Positions 8,800 through 18,583 of a DNA stretch of 64,000 nt are shown here, one piece after another. This DNA is from Pseudomonas sp. PB101 (lineage in GTDB: Bacteria; Pseudomonadota; Gammaproteobacteria; Pseudomonadales; Pseudomonadaceae). The stretch lies in the NCBI RefSeq assembly GCF_009764265.1, contig NZ_RWIR01000089.1, forward strand, positions 1-64,000. The letters are read 5' to 3'. The position numbers were made by a program, and so were the translations under genes. The notes beneath the pieces were generated by a model. That model ran no database searches. It saw only the letters and a list, made by a program, of their open reading frames with translations, and was not told the origin of the DNA. Within the stretch, counting starts at the first letter, position 1. Every line of letters starts with the position of its first letter.

Positions 8800-9894
8800 C
8801 TACGGCTTGTGCGCCCGAGCCAGGAATTCGTGGGATTGCATTTCCAGCAGACGACTCAAGGTACGCTGGAACTCGAAGTTCAGGCGGCCACCTGTGTACA
8901 GGTCTTTAAGCTCGACTTCGGCGGAAATGATCAGCTTCACGTTACGGTCGTAGAACTCGTCGACCATGTTGATGAAGCGTCGGGCGATGTCGTCGGTGGT
9001 GACGCTCATCTGCTCGACATCGCTGAGCAACACGGCGTGGAAGATCTTGCCCAGTTCGATGTAGTCGTTCTGGCTGCGCGGGCCGTCGCACAGCTCGCGG
9101 AAGTTGAACCAGGCCACGTCGTCGCAGGTGCGCAGGGCACGGATTTCGCGGTTTTCGATCATCAGCACGTCATTTTCGACCGCCGCCGTGCATTCCGGCG
9201 TCAGCGCGCGGAAGCTCTTGCGCAGGCTTTCGTTGGCAGCTTCGTCGAGCGGATAGTGGAACAGCTCGGCCTGTTCGAGGTGACGCAGGCGATAGTCGAC
9301 GCCGCTGTCGACGTTGACGATCTCGGTATTCTGCTTGATCAGCGCAATGGCCGGCAGGAAACGCGCGCGTTGCAGGCCGTCCTTGTACAGACCGTCCGGC
9401 ACGATGTTCGACGTTGCGACCAGGGTCACGCCGTTCTTGAACAGCTCTTCCATGAGAGTGCCAAGGATCATGGCGTCGGTGATATCGGAAACGAAGAATT
9501 CATCGAAGCAGATCACCCGGGCTTCGGTGGCGAAGCGCTTGGCGATGATGGTCAGCGGGTTTTTCTCGCCGCCCAGGGTTTTCATCTCTTCGTGCACACG
9601 CTTCATGAAGCGGTGGAAGTGCGTACGGGACTTTTCCTTGAACGGCAGCGCTTCGAAGAAGGTGTCGACCAGGTAGGTCTTGCCGCGACCTACGCCGCCC
9701 CAGAAATACAGGCCCTTGACCGGGGTCTGATCCTTCTTGCCAAACAGCTTGCCCAGCAGGCCCGGTTTGTTTTGCTCGGCCGCGACCAGGTCGTCGTACA
9801 GGCGCTGCAAATGACGCACGGCAGTTTCCTGCGCGGCGTCGTGGAAGAATTCCGGGCGTTTCAGATCAGCTTGATATCGTTCTAGGGGCGTCAT
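8800..9894 (-). CDS. zapE: Cell division protein ZapE (AFG1-like ATPase)
   Basis: ZapE is a P-loop ATPase that associates with the Z-ring and is needed for division under stress. It is homologous to mitochondrial AFG1. The 364-aa product has the Walker A motif GGVGRGKT at 66-73, the Walker B segment ICFDEFFVSDI, and the sensor-like segment VATSNIVPDGLYKDGLQR. Length and motifs agree with the family. It lies as a single gene between trpS and a terminator, as in other pseudomonads. The ATG is followed directly by the conserved TPLERYQADL. Confidence 0.93.
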   Translation of the reverse strand: MTPLERYQADLKRPEFFHDAAQETAVRHLQRLYDDLVAAEQNKPGLLGKLFGKKDQTPVKGLYFWGGVGRGKTYLVDTFFEALPFKEKSRTHFHRFMKRVHEEMKTLGGEKNPLTIIAKRFATEARVICFDEFFVSDITDAMILGTLMEELFKNGVTLVATSNIVPDGLYKDGLQRARFLPAIALIKQNTEIVNVDSGVDYRLRHLEQAELFHYPLDEAANESLRKSFRALTPECTAAVENDVLMIENREIRALRTCDDVAWFNFRELCDGPRSQNDYIELGKIFHAVLLSDVEQMSVTTDDIARRFINMVDEFYDRNVKLIISAEVELKDLYTGGRLNFEFQRTLSRLLEMQSHEFLARAHKP

Positions 9895-9984
9895 AATTCG
9901 TTAGCAAGGCAACAAAAACGGGCCGACACTGTAGCGACGGCCCCGAGGAATGGCAATCGGCCCTTGGTCGGGCCGGGCCGTTGT

Positions 9985-11340
9985 TTATTCCTGAACCGGT
10001 GTCAGGGCGATGCGCAAGGCTTCGATAGCCGCGTCGCGTGCGGTGCTGTCGGCGAAGGCCGGGCTGTCGGCAACGCACTCGCCTTCGAGCCAGACGCTGA
10101 AGTTCAGCGCTTCACTGCGCACGTCCAGTGGCTGACCCGATTGCAGTTGCTTGGTCACCTGACCGGCGGTCTTGCCGTCGGCGAAGTTGCGCGACAGCAG
10201 CAGCTGTTCGCCATCGGCCGCCAGCAAACGGAAACGGAAGCTGCCGTCGTCCTCGCGGAAGCTGACAAAACGTGCGGCTTTCGCGGCCTTCTTCTTGGTC
10301 GCCGCCGCCACTTGGGTCTGGGCAACGAAGGAGCGCAGGCCCACGGCTTCACGCAGTTCGTTGAGGAACGGCGTCGCTACCGCACGGGCTTTTTTCGCAC
10401 CGTGTTGCAGGATGTCTTCCAGATCCGCCGGACGCTCGATCAACTGGTTATAACGCTCGCGGGATTCGCCCAATTCGTTGTCGAGCAGCTGGAACAGACG
10501 ATTCTTCGCCTCGCCCCAACCCAGGCCCTGCAACAATTCGCTGCGGAACTCATCGGCCTGCGCCGGGGTGGCGAATGCCTGGAACAGGGTGAACAGGTGC
10601 GAGTTATCAGGATCCTTGGCTTCACCTGGCGCGCGGGAGTCGGTGACGATCCGCGAAATCGCGTCCTTCATTTCCTTGGCGCTGGAGAACAGCGGAATGG
10701 TGTTGTCGTAGCTTTTCGACATCTTGCGGCCATCCAGGCCCGGCAACGTGGCGACGCTCTCTTCGATCAACGCCTCGGGCATGGTGAAGAACTCTTTGCC
10801 CTGGCCAAACAGGTGGTTGAAGCGCTGACCGATGTCGCGGGCCATTTCCACGTGCTGGATCTGGTCACGACCGACCGGCACCTTGTGCGCATTGAACATC
10901 AGGATGTCCGCGGCCATCAGCACCGGGTAGCTGTACAGGCCCATGGTGATGCCGGCATCCGGGTCTTCGCCGGTCTCGACGTTCTTGTCCACCGAAGCCT
11001 TGTAGGCATGGGCGCGGTTTAGCAGGCCCTTGGCGGCGACGCAGGTCAGCAGCCAGGTCAGCTCGGGGATTTCCGGGATGTCGGACTGGCGGTAGAAGGT
11101 CACACGGTCGACATCCAGGCCACCGGCCAGCCAGGTCGCGGCGATTTCCAGACGCGAGCGCTGGATGCGCAGCGGGTCGTCGCACTTGATCAGGGCGTGG
11201 TAGTCGGCCAGGAAGTAGAACGAATCGGCATTGCTGTCACGGCTGGCGACGATCGCCGGGCGGATGGCGCCGGCGTAGTTGCCCAGGTGCGGCGTGCCGG
11301 TGGTGGTGATGCCGGTGAGGATACGGGTACGAGTCGTCAT
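9985..11340 (-). CDS. trpS: Tryptophanyl-tRNA synthetase (long pseudomonad form)
   Basis: This is the class I aminoacyl-tRNA synthetase that charges tRNA-Trp. The 451-aa protein has the HIGH-like motif (TPHLGN, about residues 17-22), the [14 protein letters not shown] tryptophan-pocket segment and the [10 protein letters not shown] signature. It is longer than the E. coli enzyme by a C-terminal extension of about 110 residues, starting near [17 protein letters not shown], that is typical of Pseudomonas TrpS. The start at 11340 removes eight unlikely residues. It follows a serine-hydrolase gene by 24 bp and is probably cotranscribed. Confidence 0.95.
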   Translation of the reverse strand: MTTRTRILTGITTTGTPHLGNYAGAIRPAIVASRDSNADSFYFLADYHALIKCDDPLRIQRSRLEIAATWLAGGLDVDRVTFYRQSDIPEIPELTWLLTCVAAKGLLNRAHAYKASVDKNVETGEDPDAGITMGLYSYPVLMAADILMFNAHKVPVGRDQIQHVEMARDIGQRFNHLFGQGKEFFTMPEALIEESVATLPGLDGRKMSKSYDNTIPLFSSAKEMKDAISRIVTDSRAPGEAKDPDNSHLFTLFQAFATPAQADEFRSELLQGLGWGEAKNRLFQLLDNELGESRERYNQLIERPADLEDILQHGAKKARAVATPFLNELREAVGLRSFVAQTQVAAATKKKAAKAARFVSFREDDGSFRFRLLAADGEQLLLSRNFADGKTAGQVTKQLQSGQPLDVRSEALNFSVWLEGECVADSPAFADSTARDAAIEALRIALTPVQE

Positions 11341-11364
11341 GGGTAATCGCTTGTCAGACTGCAA

Positions 11365-11994
11365 TCAATTCGAGAGACGCGGCAGGATCAGATCCTTGAG
11401 ATCGGTCAGCTTGCCATGAAAAAAGTGTCCGCATTCTGCCACTTTCAGCAGCTCATGGGGACGTTCGAGCTTGTCGGACCATTGGTAAACCAGCTGCGGA
11501 TCGATCACTTCGTCGGTTTCCGGCTGGATCAGGGTCAGATCGCCCTGTTGCGGCAACTGATCCTGATCGCCCAGGCGCATGACCGCCGGTGCGACCATGA
11601 ACAGGTGCTTGAGCTGTTCGCCCTGCGCTTCCAGGCGTCCGCCGAGACTTGCTGCAACAAATCCACCGAAGGAGAAACCGAACAGGGTTAGCGGCAATTG
11701 CGGGTGTTTGGCGCGAAACCATTCGGCGACTGCCTGGGCATCATCGACTTCACCGGTGCCCATGTCGTGGGTGCCTTCGCTGGCACCGACGCCACGATAG
11801 TTGAAGCGCAGGGTAATCAGTCCGGCGTCGCGCGCGGTGCGCTGCAGGGTCGATACCACTTTGTTGAGCATGGTGCCGCCCTGCACCGGGTTTGGATGGC
11901 AGATGAGCGCCAGGCCGCGAGGCTGCTCGTTGTCCAGGTACAGTGCTTCCAGTTGACCCACCGGGCCATCAATCACTACAGGGGTTTCACGCAT
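11365..11994 (-). CDS. Small alpha/beta hydrolase (YheT/dienelactone-hydrolase-like)
   Basis: This is a predicted cytoplasmic serine hydrolase of 209 aa. The nucleophile elbow is GFSFGG, an oxyanion-hole type segment CHPNPVQGGTM lies near residue 30, and the final His is in ECGHFFHG. The NYRGVGASEG motif is typical of the family. The ATG at 11994 is chosen because the longer reading (to 12147) encodes an atypical leader overlapping the divergent zapG. It is probably an operon partner of trpS. The substrate is unknown. Confidence 0.82.
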   Translation of the reverse strand: MRETPVVIDGPVGQLEALYLDNEQPRGLALICHPNPVQGGTMLNKVVSTLQRTARDAGLITLRFNYRGVGASEGTHDMGTGEVDDAQAVAEWFRAKHPQLPLTLFGFSFGGFVAASLGGRLEAQGEQLKHLFMVAPAVMRLGDQDQLPQQGDLTLIQPETDEVIDPQLVYQWSDKLERPHELLKVAECGHFFHGKLTDLKDLILPRLSN

Positions 11995-12138
11995 AAGCAA
12001 GGAAGGAACTCCGTGACCTCGAATCGGGTCGACTCGTCTAGCAAATTGTCTGTGCCTGTCTATTGCGAGTGAATCGCGGTATACAGCGCAGGTTCGAGCC
12101 GTTAACGTAAAGCAAAGCCGTTTATAGAGGAAGGACTC

Positions 12139-12573
12139 GTGGAACACTCGCTCTTAGTTTGGTTGTTGCCGACTCTTGCCCTGGTTGTGGGTGTCGCCAT
12201 TGGGTTTCTGATCGCTCGCCTTGCGCCGAATGCCGCGCCTAGCAGCACTCAACGTCAGCTGGACGATATTCAGGAACGTTTCGATAGTTATCAGAACGAA
12301 GTGGTGACCCACTTCAATAGCACCGCGACACTGGTCAAGAAACTGACTGCGAGCTATCAGGAAGTGCAGGATCATCTCGCCGAGGGTGCCAACCGCCTGG
12401 CCCTGGACGAGCAGACTCGCCAACGCCTGCTGGCCTCCCTGCACGCCGATGCGGCGCAGGCTCCGCGGGAACGCCTGACGCCCCCGCGCGATCAGGAGCC
12501 GCCTCGTGACTACGCCCCCAAAACCCCGAACTCGCCAGGCATGCTCGATGAGCATTACGGCCTGAAGAAGTAA
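12139..12573 (+). CDS. zapG: ZapG/YhcB family inner-membrane division protein (DUF1043)
   Basis: This is an envelope and cell-division associated membrane protein. The 144-aa product has one N-terminal transmembrane helix (residues about 5-26), a coiled-coil region (about 30-85; STQRQLDDIQERFDSYQNEV), and a disordered proline- and arginine-rich tail (PRERLTPPRDQEPPRDYAP). This is the YhcB family layout. It is divergent from the hydrolase gene and followed by a strong terminator. It marks the left border of the ectoine cluster. Confidence 0.9.
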   Translation: MEHSLLVWLLPTLALVVGVAIGFLIARLAPNAAPSSTQRQLDDIQERFDSYQNEVVTHFNSTATLVKKLTASYQEVQDHLAEGANRLALDEQTRQRLLASLHADAAQAPRERLTPPRDQEPPRDYAPKTPNSPGMLDEHYGLKK

Positions 12574-12591
12574 TCAGGTTTCGCGCGATGT

Positions 12592-12630
12592 AAAAAGCCC
12601 CCGGACATTCATTTGTCCGGGGGCTTTTTT
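12592..12630 (+). terminator. Intrinsic terminator after zapG
   Basis: An 11-bp stem (GCCCCCGGACA / TGTCCGGGGGC) is followed by T6 and preceded by A5. It lies about 20 bp after the zapG stop. Confidence 0.9.
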
Positions 12631-12662
12631 GATTCTGATCCAGTTGCTTATGTGCCCGTACT

Positions 12663-12765
12663 GGCCCTATCGCGAGCAAGCTCGCTCCCACAGGGTTATT
12701 TGTTGAACACAGATGTTGCGTACGACATCAATCACTGTGGGAGCGAGCTTGCTCGCGATAGGGCC
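12663..12765. repeat. REPIN at left edge of the ectoine cluster
   Basis: Two 31-bp inverted arms, starting GGCCCTATCGCGAGCAAGCT, enclose about 40 bp. It lies between zapG and doeD, whose transcripts converge. Confidence 0.9.
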
Positions 12766-12800
12766 GGAACTCACGACACAAAAAGCTGCGGCCGAATGAC

Positions 12801-14186
12801 TTACCCCAAAACCTCCCCCGCCACCTGATCGATCGCGTCCTTGGTGATGCCGACAATCAGGTCCGCTTCAGCCTCGGTCAGGACCAGCGGCGGTGCAAAA
12901 CCAAGGATGTCGCCATGGGGCATCGCCCGGGCGATCATGCCGCGCTCCAGGCACGCCGCCGAGACTTTGGGACCGACCTTCAGGGCGGCATCGAATGGCG
13001 TGCGCTGTTCACGATCAGCCATGAACTCGACCGCCGCGAGCATGCCGTCACCGCGCACTTCGCCCACCAGCGGATGGCCTTCGAGGGTTTCGCGCATGCG
13101 CCGATTGAGATAGGCACCGACCTTGTCGGCGTTGGCCGTGAGGTTTTCCCGCTCCAGGATGTCGAGGTTGGCCAAGGCCGCCGCCGCGCAGATCGGGTGC
13201 CCGGAGTAGGTCCAGCCATGGCCCATGGCGCCCTGGGACTCGGAAGCCTTTTCGATCACGTCCCAGACCTTTTCACCGACGATCACCGCCGACAAAGGCG
13301 CATAAGCGCTGGTCAGGCCTTTGGCCGTGGTGATCAGGTCCGGGCGCATGCCGTAACGCTGGCTGCCCATCTTCGAGCCCAGGCGACCGAAAGCGCAGAC
13401 CACCTCATCAGCGATCAGCAGCACATCGTACTTGTTCAGCACTGCCTGGATCGCCGCCCAGTAACCGGCCGGTGGAACGATGATGCCGCCGGTGCCCATC
13501 AATGGCTCGCCGATGAAGGCGGCAACGGTGTCCGGGCCTTCGGCGAGGATCATTTTTTCCAGCTCATCGGCGCAGTAGCGTACGAACGCCGTTTCATCCA
13601 CGCCGGTCGGTGCCTTGCGATACCAGTGCGGGCATACGGTGTGCTTAATGCCTTCGGCCGGCAGGTCGAAATGCTGATGGAAGCTCGGCAGGCCGGTCAG
13701 GCTGCCGGTCATGATGCCCGAGCCGTGATAACCGCGATCGCGGGAGATGATTTTCTTCTTCTGCGGACGCCCCAGCACGTTGTTGTAGTAGCGCACCAGT
13801 TTGATCTGGGTTTCATTGGCGTCGGAACCGGAGAGGCCGTAGTAGACCTTCTTCATCCCTTCTGGCGCCCAGTCGATGATGCGGCTCGACAGCTCGATGA
13901 TCGCCTCGGTCGAGTGCCCCATGTAAGTGTGGTAGTAGGCCAGTTCCTTGGCTTGCCTGTAGATCGCGTCAGCGACTTCGGTGCGGCCGTAACCGATGTT
14001 CACACAGTACAGGCCCGCGAAGGCGTCGATCAGTTCGCGGCCTTCGTGATCGCGGATGCGGATGCCCGAGGCGCCCGTGATGATGCGGCCCTTGAGTGCG
14101 CCGCTGGCGTGGTCATGGGCGTGAGTCGAAGGGTGCATGAAGTGCGCACGGTCTTGTTCGAACAGCGAGTCGAGTTCTTGGTTCAT
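12801..14186 (-). CDS. doeD: Diaminobutyrate/aspartate aminotransferase family protein, ectoine degradation (DoeD)
   Basis: This is a class III PLP-dependent transaminase, proposed to convert the L-2,4-diaminobutyrate made by DoeA and DoeB to aspartate semialdehyde. The 461-aa protein has YYGLSGSDANETQIKL, the PLP-phosphate Asp of LIADEVVCAFGR and the Schiff-base Lys of ITTAKGLTSAYAPLS. The ATG at 14186 is chosen for a CAGGAGATT ribosome-binding site 6 bp upstream. The longer reading overlaps doeC. It is the last gene of the minus-strand cluster, 22 bp after doeC, in the enuR-eut-doe order reported for ectoine degraders ('atf'). The substrate is inferred from context. The family also includes omega-amino acid transaminases. 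Confidence 0.83.
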   Translation of the reverse strand: MNQELDSLFEQDRAHFMHPSTHAHDHASGALKGRIITGASGIRIRDHEGRELIDAFAGLYCVNIGYGRTEVADAIYRQAKELAYYHTYMGHSTEAIIELSSRIIDWAPEGMKKVYYGLSGSDANETQIKLVRYYNNVLGRPQKKKIISRDRGYHGSGIMTGSLTGLPSFHQHFDLPAEGIKHTVCPHWYRKAPTGVDETAFVRYCADELEKMILAEGPDTVAAFIGEPLMGTGGIIVPPAGYWAAIQAVLNKYDVLLIADEVVCAFGRLGSKMGSQRYGMRPDLITTAKGLTSAYAPLSAVIVGEKVWDVIEKASESQGAMGHGWTYSGHPICAAAALANLDILERENLTANADKVGAYLNRRMRETLEGHPLVGEVRGDGMLAAVEFMADREQRTPFDAALKVGPKVSAACLERGMIARAMPHGDILGFAPPLVLTEAEADLIVGITKDAIDQVAGEVLG

Positions 14187-14208
14187 GGCAATCTCCTGAG
14201 AACTGGCC

Positions 14209-15681
14209 TTAGAACTGGCCTTGATGATGCAGACAAAAGTATTTGGTTTCGACAAAGGCTTCGAAGCCTTCGGTGCCGCCTTCACGGCCCAGCCCCGAGG
14301 CTTTCATGCCACCGAACGGGATCGGATGGCCGGTGAACTTGACGCCATTGACGGCGACCATGGCGTGGTCGAGCCGGCGGATCAGCGGGTAGATCAGGTC
14401 CAGGCGATTGGAGCAAATGTAGGCGGCCAGACCGTATTCGGTGTCGTTGGCCATCTCGACGGCCTGATCGAGGGTGTCGAACGGCATCACCCCGGCAATC
14501 GGCGCGAAATTTTCCTCGCGGTAGATGCGCATCTGCGGCGTGACGTCGGCCAGCACCGTTGGCTGGTAAAACAAGCCGCCAAGGGCGTGAGCCTCCCCAC
14601 CCACCAGTCGTTGCGCGCCCTGCTGCAAGGCATCGGCGACACGTTCGGCGGTGACATCGAAGGCCGCCTGATGCATCAACGGGCCGACATCGACCTGCTG
14701 CTCGCGATCGCCGATCATGGCCGGACCGACCTTCAGCTCACGCACGGCAACGGCAAAGCGCTTGAGAAACTGCGGATAAACCGATCGTTCGACCATGATG
14801 CGGTTTGCCGCGCAGCAATCCTGGCCCGAGGTCTGGAACTTCGCCGCCACCGCGACTTTCACCGCCAGCTCAAGGTCGGCATCGGCACAGACAATGAACG
14901 GCGCATTGCCGCCCAATTCCAGCGCAACCTTTTTCACGTCCTGAGCCGCTGCTTGCAGCACCAACTTACCGACACGGGTCGAACCGGTGAAACTCACCGA
15001 ACGCACGCGGCTGTCCTGCACCAGGGTTTGCATGGCCATCTGCGGCTCGCCCAACACCACGTTGAACACACCGGCCGGGAAACCTGCTTCCTCGGCGAGT
15101 TGCGCCAAGGCGAACGCCGAGTACGGTGTTTCATGGGCCGGCTTGATCACCACCGTGCAACCGGCGGCCAGGGCGGCGGCGGCTTTGCGGGTGATCATGG
15201 CCGAGGGGAAATTCCACGGGGTCAGCAATGCACAAACGCCGACCGGTTCCTTGACCGTGCCCAGGTGCGCACCGGGAATGTGGCTGGGAATGTTTTGCCC
15301 GTAGAGGCGCCGGGCCTCTTCGGCGAACCACGGAATGAAACTGGCGGCGTAGGCGATTTCGCCACGGGACTCGGCCAGGGACTTGCCCTGCTCCAGGCTG
15401 AGAATCCACGCCAGGTCTTCCTGATGCTCAAGAATCAATGCCGCCCAGCGCCGCAGAATCACGCCGCGTGCCTCCAGGCTTTGTTCGCGCCAGTCGGCGA
15501 ACGCGCGGTGCGCGGCATCGACGGCGGCGACGATCTGCGGTTGATCGAGCATTGGTACATGGCCGATCAGTTTTTGATCCGCAGGGTTATGCACCGCGAT
15601 GCTGTGGCCGCTGTCGCTGTGGACCCAATGGCCGTCGATGTAGCAAAGGGCCTTGAACAGCAGTGGATGTTTGTAGCTCAT
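14209..15681 (-). CDS. doeC: NAD(P)-dependent semialdehyde dehydrogenase, ectoine degradation (DoeC)
   Basis: This is an aldehyde dehydrogenase proposed to oxidise aspartate semialdehyde to aspartate. The 490-aa protein has SFTGSTRVGK (nucleotide site), the general-base Glu of ALELGGN, the catalytic Cys of SGQDCCAANR and the EENFAP signature. By family alone it would be called succinate-semialdehyde dehydrogenase, and the assignment to ectoine degradation rests on position ('ssd' in the published gene order). The start at 15681 drops eleven unlikely residues. A 139-bp gap separates it from doeX, so a second promoter is possible. Confidence 0.83.
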   Translation of the reverse strand: MSYKHPLLFKALCYIDGHWVHSDSGHSIAVHNPADQKLIGHVPMLDQPQIVAAVDAAHRAFADWREQSLEARGVILRRWAALILEHQEDLAWILSLEQGKSLAESRGEIAYAASFIPWFAEEARRLYGQNIPSHIPGAHLGTVKEPVGVCALLTPWNFPSAMITRKAAAALAAGCTVVIKPAHETPYSAFALAQLAEEAGFPAGVFNVVLGEPQMAMQTLVQDSRVRSVSFTGSTRVGKLVLQAAAQDVKKVALELGGNAPFIVCADADLELAVKVAVAAKFQTSGQDCCAANRIMVERSVYPQFLKRFAVAVRELKVGPAMIGDREQQVDVGPLMHQAAFDVTAERVADALQQGAQRLVGGEAHALGGLFYQPTVLADVTPQMRIYREENFAPIAGVMPFDTLDQAVEMANDTEYGLAAYICSNRLDLIYPLIRRLDHAMVAVNGVKFTGHPIPFGGMKASGLGREGGTEGFEAFVETKYFCLHHQGQF

Positions 15682-15820
15682 GGCGTTCACTCCAATCCGT
15701 GTGCGTGGAACCATGCTAGGGCAGCCGGGCCCTGGGGATTTGGCGTTTGGATGGGGTGCGGCAGGTGGTTTTTTCTGATTGGGATGGGGTGAACAGCGGA
15801 TTTTGCGGTTTTCGGCGTGC

Positions 15821-16300
15821 TCAGGAATCTTGAGAGAGTTCCGCCGGCAAGGCGCCGCCGGTCTTGATGGTTTTGGTGACGATGTAGGTGAAGTAGCGTT
15901 CGATGCCCAGGTCGTCGAGCAGCAGTTGGTCGATGAAGCGCTGGTAATAATCGATGTCCGGAGCCTGGATCATCGCCATGTAGTCGACGCCGCCACCGGT
16001 GGCATAGCAGAAGGCGACTTCGGGCGCCTCGGTCATGCGCTGTTCGAAGCGGCGCATGTCCTGCGCGGTGTGCCGGGCCAGGGTGATTTCCACCAGAACT
16101 TGCTGACTTTTGAACACCGCGTTCCAGTCGATCTGCGCGCGATAGCCCTTGATCAATCCGAGGGCTTCGAGCTTGCGCACACGCTCCCAGGCCGGGGTCA
16201 CCGAAAGATTGATCGCCTCGGCCAGGCTCGACTTGGTGATACGCCCGTCGTCAGCGAGGATTCGCAGGATTTTCAGGTCATAGCGATCGAGTTTGTGCAT
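15821..16300 (-). CDS. doeX: Lrp/AsnC family regulator of ectoine catabolism (DoeX/AsnC)
   Basis: This is a feast/famine regulator of 159 aa. It has an N-terminal winged helix (LDRYDLKILRILADDGRITK, recognition helix around SVTPAWERVRKLEALGLI) and a C-terminal RAM ligand-binding domain. An AsnC-type gene in the same place is a standard part of ectoine-degradation clusters, and in Halomonas DoeX binds upstream of doeA. It lies 45 bp after doeB and probably shares its transcript. The ligand here is not known. Confidence 0.88.
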   Translation of the reverse strand: MHKLDRYDLKILRILADDGRITKSSLAEAINLSVTPAWERVRKLEALGLIKGYRAQIDWNAVFKSQQVLVEITLARHTAQDMRRFEQRMTEAPEVAFCYATGGGVDYMAMIQAPDIDYYQRFIDQLLLDDLGIERYFTYIVTKTIKTGGALPAELSQDS

Positions 16301-16345
16301 GGGTGGCGATCTCGTGAATGTTTAGGAGCCCCAGTGGGATTGTGG

Positions 16346-17347
16346 TCAGGTCAGTACTTCGGCGATCACCGCAATGGTATCGCCACACCCCACCAACCCC
16401 GGAAAATGCCGCGCCGCCAGCAAACCGCTGCGCGCCGCGCGGTATTCCACCGGAGCAACGCCGCTGCGGGTGGCGTCGTAGACGCGGGCGATCACGTCGC
16501 CCTTGTTCACGTTATCGCCCAGGTCGCGGCACATTTCCAGCAGGCCGTCGTGCTCGCTGGCGATGAAGCAATCGCCGTCGGGCATGTCGAGCATGATCGA
16601 CGGCGCCGTCTGCACTTCGCCTTCAAGAATCCCAGCATGCACCAGCAGATTACGTACCCCGCGCTCGGCTATCGCCACGCTGCGCGCCGTGGATGAACCG
16701 CCGCCGCCCAACTCGGTCGTGACGAAGACTTTGCCCTGGGACTCGGCGGCGGTGTCGTACATCGCCCCGGCATCGAGTTCGAGCATGCGCATGCTGTACG
16801 GCGCATTGAACGCGCGCACGCCGGCCTCGCATTGCGCCTGTTGCTGTTTGTCCGGCAGTACATGACACGCGGCGAACGGCAAGAAATCCAGGGTGCGCCC
16901 ACCGGAGTGGATGTCCAGCACGATGTCGGCCAGAGGTAGCAAAGTGCGCGTGAAATAATCCGCAATTTTCTCGGTCACCGTACCGTCCGGCTTGCCGGGA
17001 AAACTTCGGTTGAGGTTGCCCTTGTCGATCGGCGAGGTCCGCCGCCCGGCGTGGAACGCCGGGGTGTTCATGAACGGAACGATGATCACCCGTCCGCTGA
17101 CGTCGGCAGCCGTCAGGCTTTGCGCCAGCTTGCTCAGCGCCACCGGGCCTTCGTATTCGTCACCGTGATTACCGCCGGTGAGCAGCGCGGTCGGTCCCTG
17201 GCCGCGCTGGATCACCGTGACCGGGATCATCACCGCGCCCCAGGCGGAATCGTCCCGGGAATACGGCAGTTTGAGAAAACCGTGCTGCACGCCTTCGCGG
17301 CTGAAATCCACCGTGGCGCTGATCGGGTTGTCTGGCAGTTCACTCAT
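16346..17347 (-). CDS. doeB: N-alpha-acetyl-L-2,4-diaminobutyrate deacetylase (DoeB/EutE)
   Basis: This is a zinc-dependent deacetylase of the succinylglutamate desuccinylase/aspartoacylase family that removes acetate from N-alpha-acetyl-diaminobutyrate, the product of ectoine ring opening. The 333-aa protein has the zinc ligands His and Glu in LTGGNHGDEYEGP and the third His in DIHSGGRTLDF. The C-terminal beta domain contains SGVAPVEYRAARSG. It starts 3 bp after the doeA stop, so the two are tightly coupled, matching their consecutive reactions. Confidence 0.93.
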   Translation of the reverse strand: MSELPDNPISATVDFSREGVQHGFLKLPYSRDDSAWGAVMIPVTVIQRGQGPTALLTGGNHGDEYEGPVALSKLAQSLTAADVSGRVIIVPFMNTPAFHAGRRTSPIDKGNLNRSFPGKPDGTVTEKIADYFTRTLLPLADIVLDIHSGGRTLDFLPFAACHVLPDKQQQAQCEAGVRAFNAPYSMRMLELDAGAMYDTAAESQGKVFVTTELGGGGSSTARSVAIAERGVRNLLVHAGILEGEVQTAPSIMLDMPDGDCFIASEHDGLLEMCRDLGDNVNKGDVIARVYDATRSGVAPVEYRAARSGLLAARHFPGLVGCGDTIAVIAEVLT

Positions 17348-17350
17348 GGC

Positions 17351-18541
17351 TCAATCCTTCACGAACAATTGGCGCGGCACATTGCACAACGTCTCGACGC
17401 CGGTTTCGGTGATCAGAATGCTCTCGGTGATTTCCAGCCCCCAGTCATCCATCCACAGGCCCGGCATGAAGTGGAACGTCATGCCCGGTTGCAACACACT
17501 GGTGTCGCCGGGACGCAGGCTCATGGTGCGCTCGCCCCAATCCGGTGGATAACTGATACCGATCGGGTAGCCGCAGCGACTGTCCTTGTGGATACCGAAC
17601 TTCTCCAGCACCTTGAAAAACGCCACGGCGATGTCGCCGGTGGTATTGCCGGGTTTTGCGGCTTCAAGCCCGGCGGCAATGCCTTCGACCACGGCTTTCT
17701 CGCCATCGAGGAAGTGCTGCGGCGGCTTGCCCAGGTAGATCGTGCGCGACAACGGGCAGTGATAACGCTTGTAGCAACCGGCGATTTCAAAGAAGGTGCC
17801 GGCGCCCTTTTCGAAGGGTGAATCATCCCAGGTCAGGTGCGGCGCACTGGCATCCGCCCCCGTCGGCAACAGCGGCACGATGGCCGGATAATCGCCGCCG
17901 TGGCCGTCCGCACCGAGGATGCCGCTGCTGTAGATTTCCGCCACCAGTTCGTTTTTACGCATGCCCGGTTCGATCCGTTCGAGGATCCGCCCGTGCATCT
18001 TTTCGACGATGCGCGCGGCGATGCGCATGTAGGCGATTTCCTGCGGCGACTTGACCGCCCGCTGCCAGTTCACCAGCCCGACCGCGTCGATCAATCGGGC
18101 CTTCGGCAGGTTTTTCTGCAGCGACAGGAACGCGGCGGCGCTGAAGTAATAGTTGTCCATCTCCACGCCGATGGTCAGCGCATCCCAGCCCCGGACGCTG
18201 ATCACCTCACGCGACAGGTAATCCATGGGATGGCGTTCCCGCGACTGCACGTAGATGTCCGGGTAACCGACGATGTTCTCTGGCTGCATGAACACCGTGC
18301 GCCGGGCACCGTTGGCGTCCTGGCCGCGCCCGAACCACACCGGTTCGCCATCGAGGGCCAGCAGCACGCATTGATGAACGTAGAACGACCAACCGTCATA
18401 GCCTGTCAGCCAGGCCATGTTCGACGGATCGGTGACCAGCAACAGCTCGATGCCCTGCGCCTGCATGGCCGCTCGCACCTTGGCCAGACGCTGGGCGTAT
18501 TCCTCCCGCCGGAACGGAAGATTGACGACTATCTGAGACAT
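17351..18541 (-). CDS. doeA: Ectoine hydrolase (DoeA/EutD)
   Basis: This is an M24-peptidase-like (creatinase fold) hydrolase that opens the ectoine ring to N-acetyl-diaminobutyrates. In Ruegeria the alpha isomer is also the inducer sensed by EnuR. The 396-aa protein has an N-terminal creatinase domain (LLLVTDPSNMAWLTGYDGWSF) and a C-terminal pita-bread domain (GAGTFFEIAGCYKRYHCPLSR, GCYKRYH region). Of three Met codons near the start, the one at 18541 has GAGGG 8 bp upstream and gives the family N-terminus MSQIVVNLPF. It lies between eutC and doeB in the standard order. Confidence 0.93.
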   Translation of the reverse strand: MSQIVVNLPFRREEYAQRLAKVRAAMQAQGIELLLVTDPSNMAWLTGYDGWSFYVHQCVLLALDGEPVWFGRGQDANGARRTVFMQPENIVGYPDIYVQSRERHPMDYLSREVISVRGWDALTIGVEMDNYYFSAAAFLSLQKNLPKARLIDAVGLVNWQRAVKSPQEIAYMRIAARIVEKMHGRILERIEPGMRKNELVAEIYSSGILGADGHGGDYPAIVPLLPTGADASAPHLTWDDSPFEKGAGTFFEIAGCYKRYHCPLSRTIYLGKPPQHFLDGEKAVVEGIAAGLEAAKPGNTTGDIAVAFFKVLEKFGIHKDSRCGYPIGISYPPDWGERTMSLRPGDTSVLQPGMTFHFMPGLWMDDWGLEITESILITETGVETLCNVPRQLFVKD

Positions 18542-18583
18542 GCACATGCCCTCTGATAAATGACGCACGGATGAAAAAACGGT

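Noticed and set aside
15716-15723. CTAGGGCA upstream of doeC as a third copy of the proposed operator
   Set aside because: It matches only half of the palindrome and the outer arms are absent, so it is too weak to call.
12915-15792. Long plus-strand ORFs opposite doeD and doeC
   Set aside because: The translations are rich in Gly, Arg, His and Gln with no domain, and the opposite strand carries full-length enzymes with all motifs.
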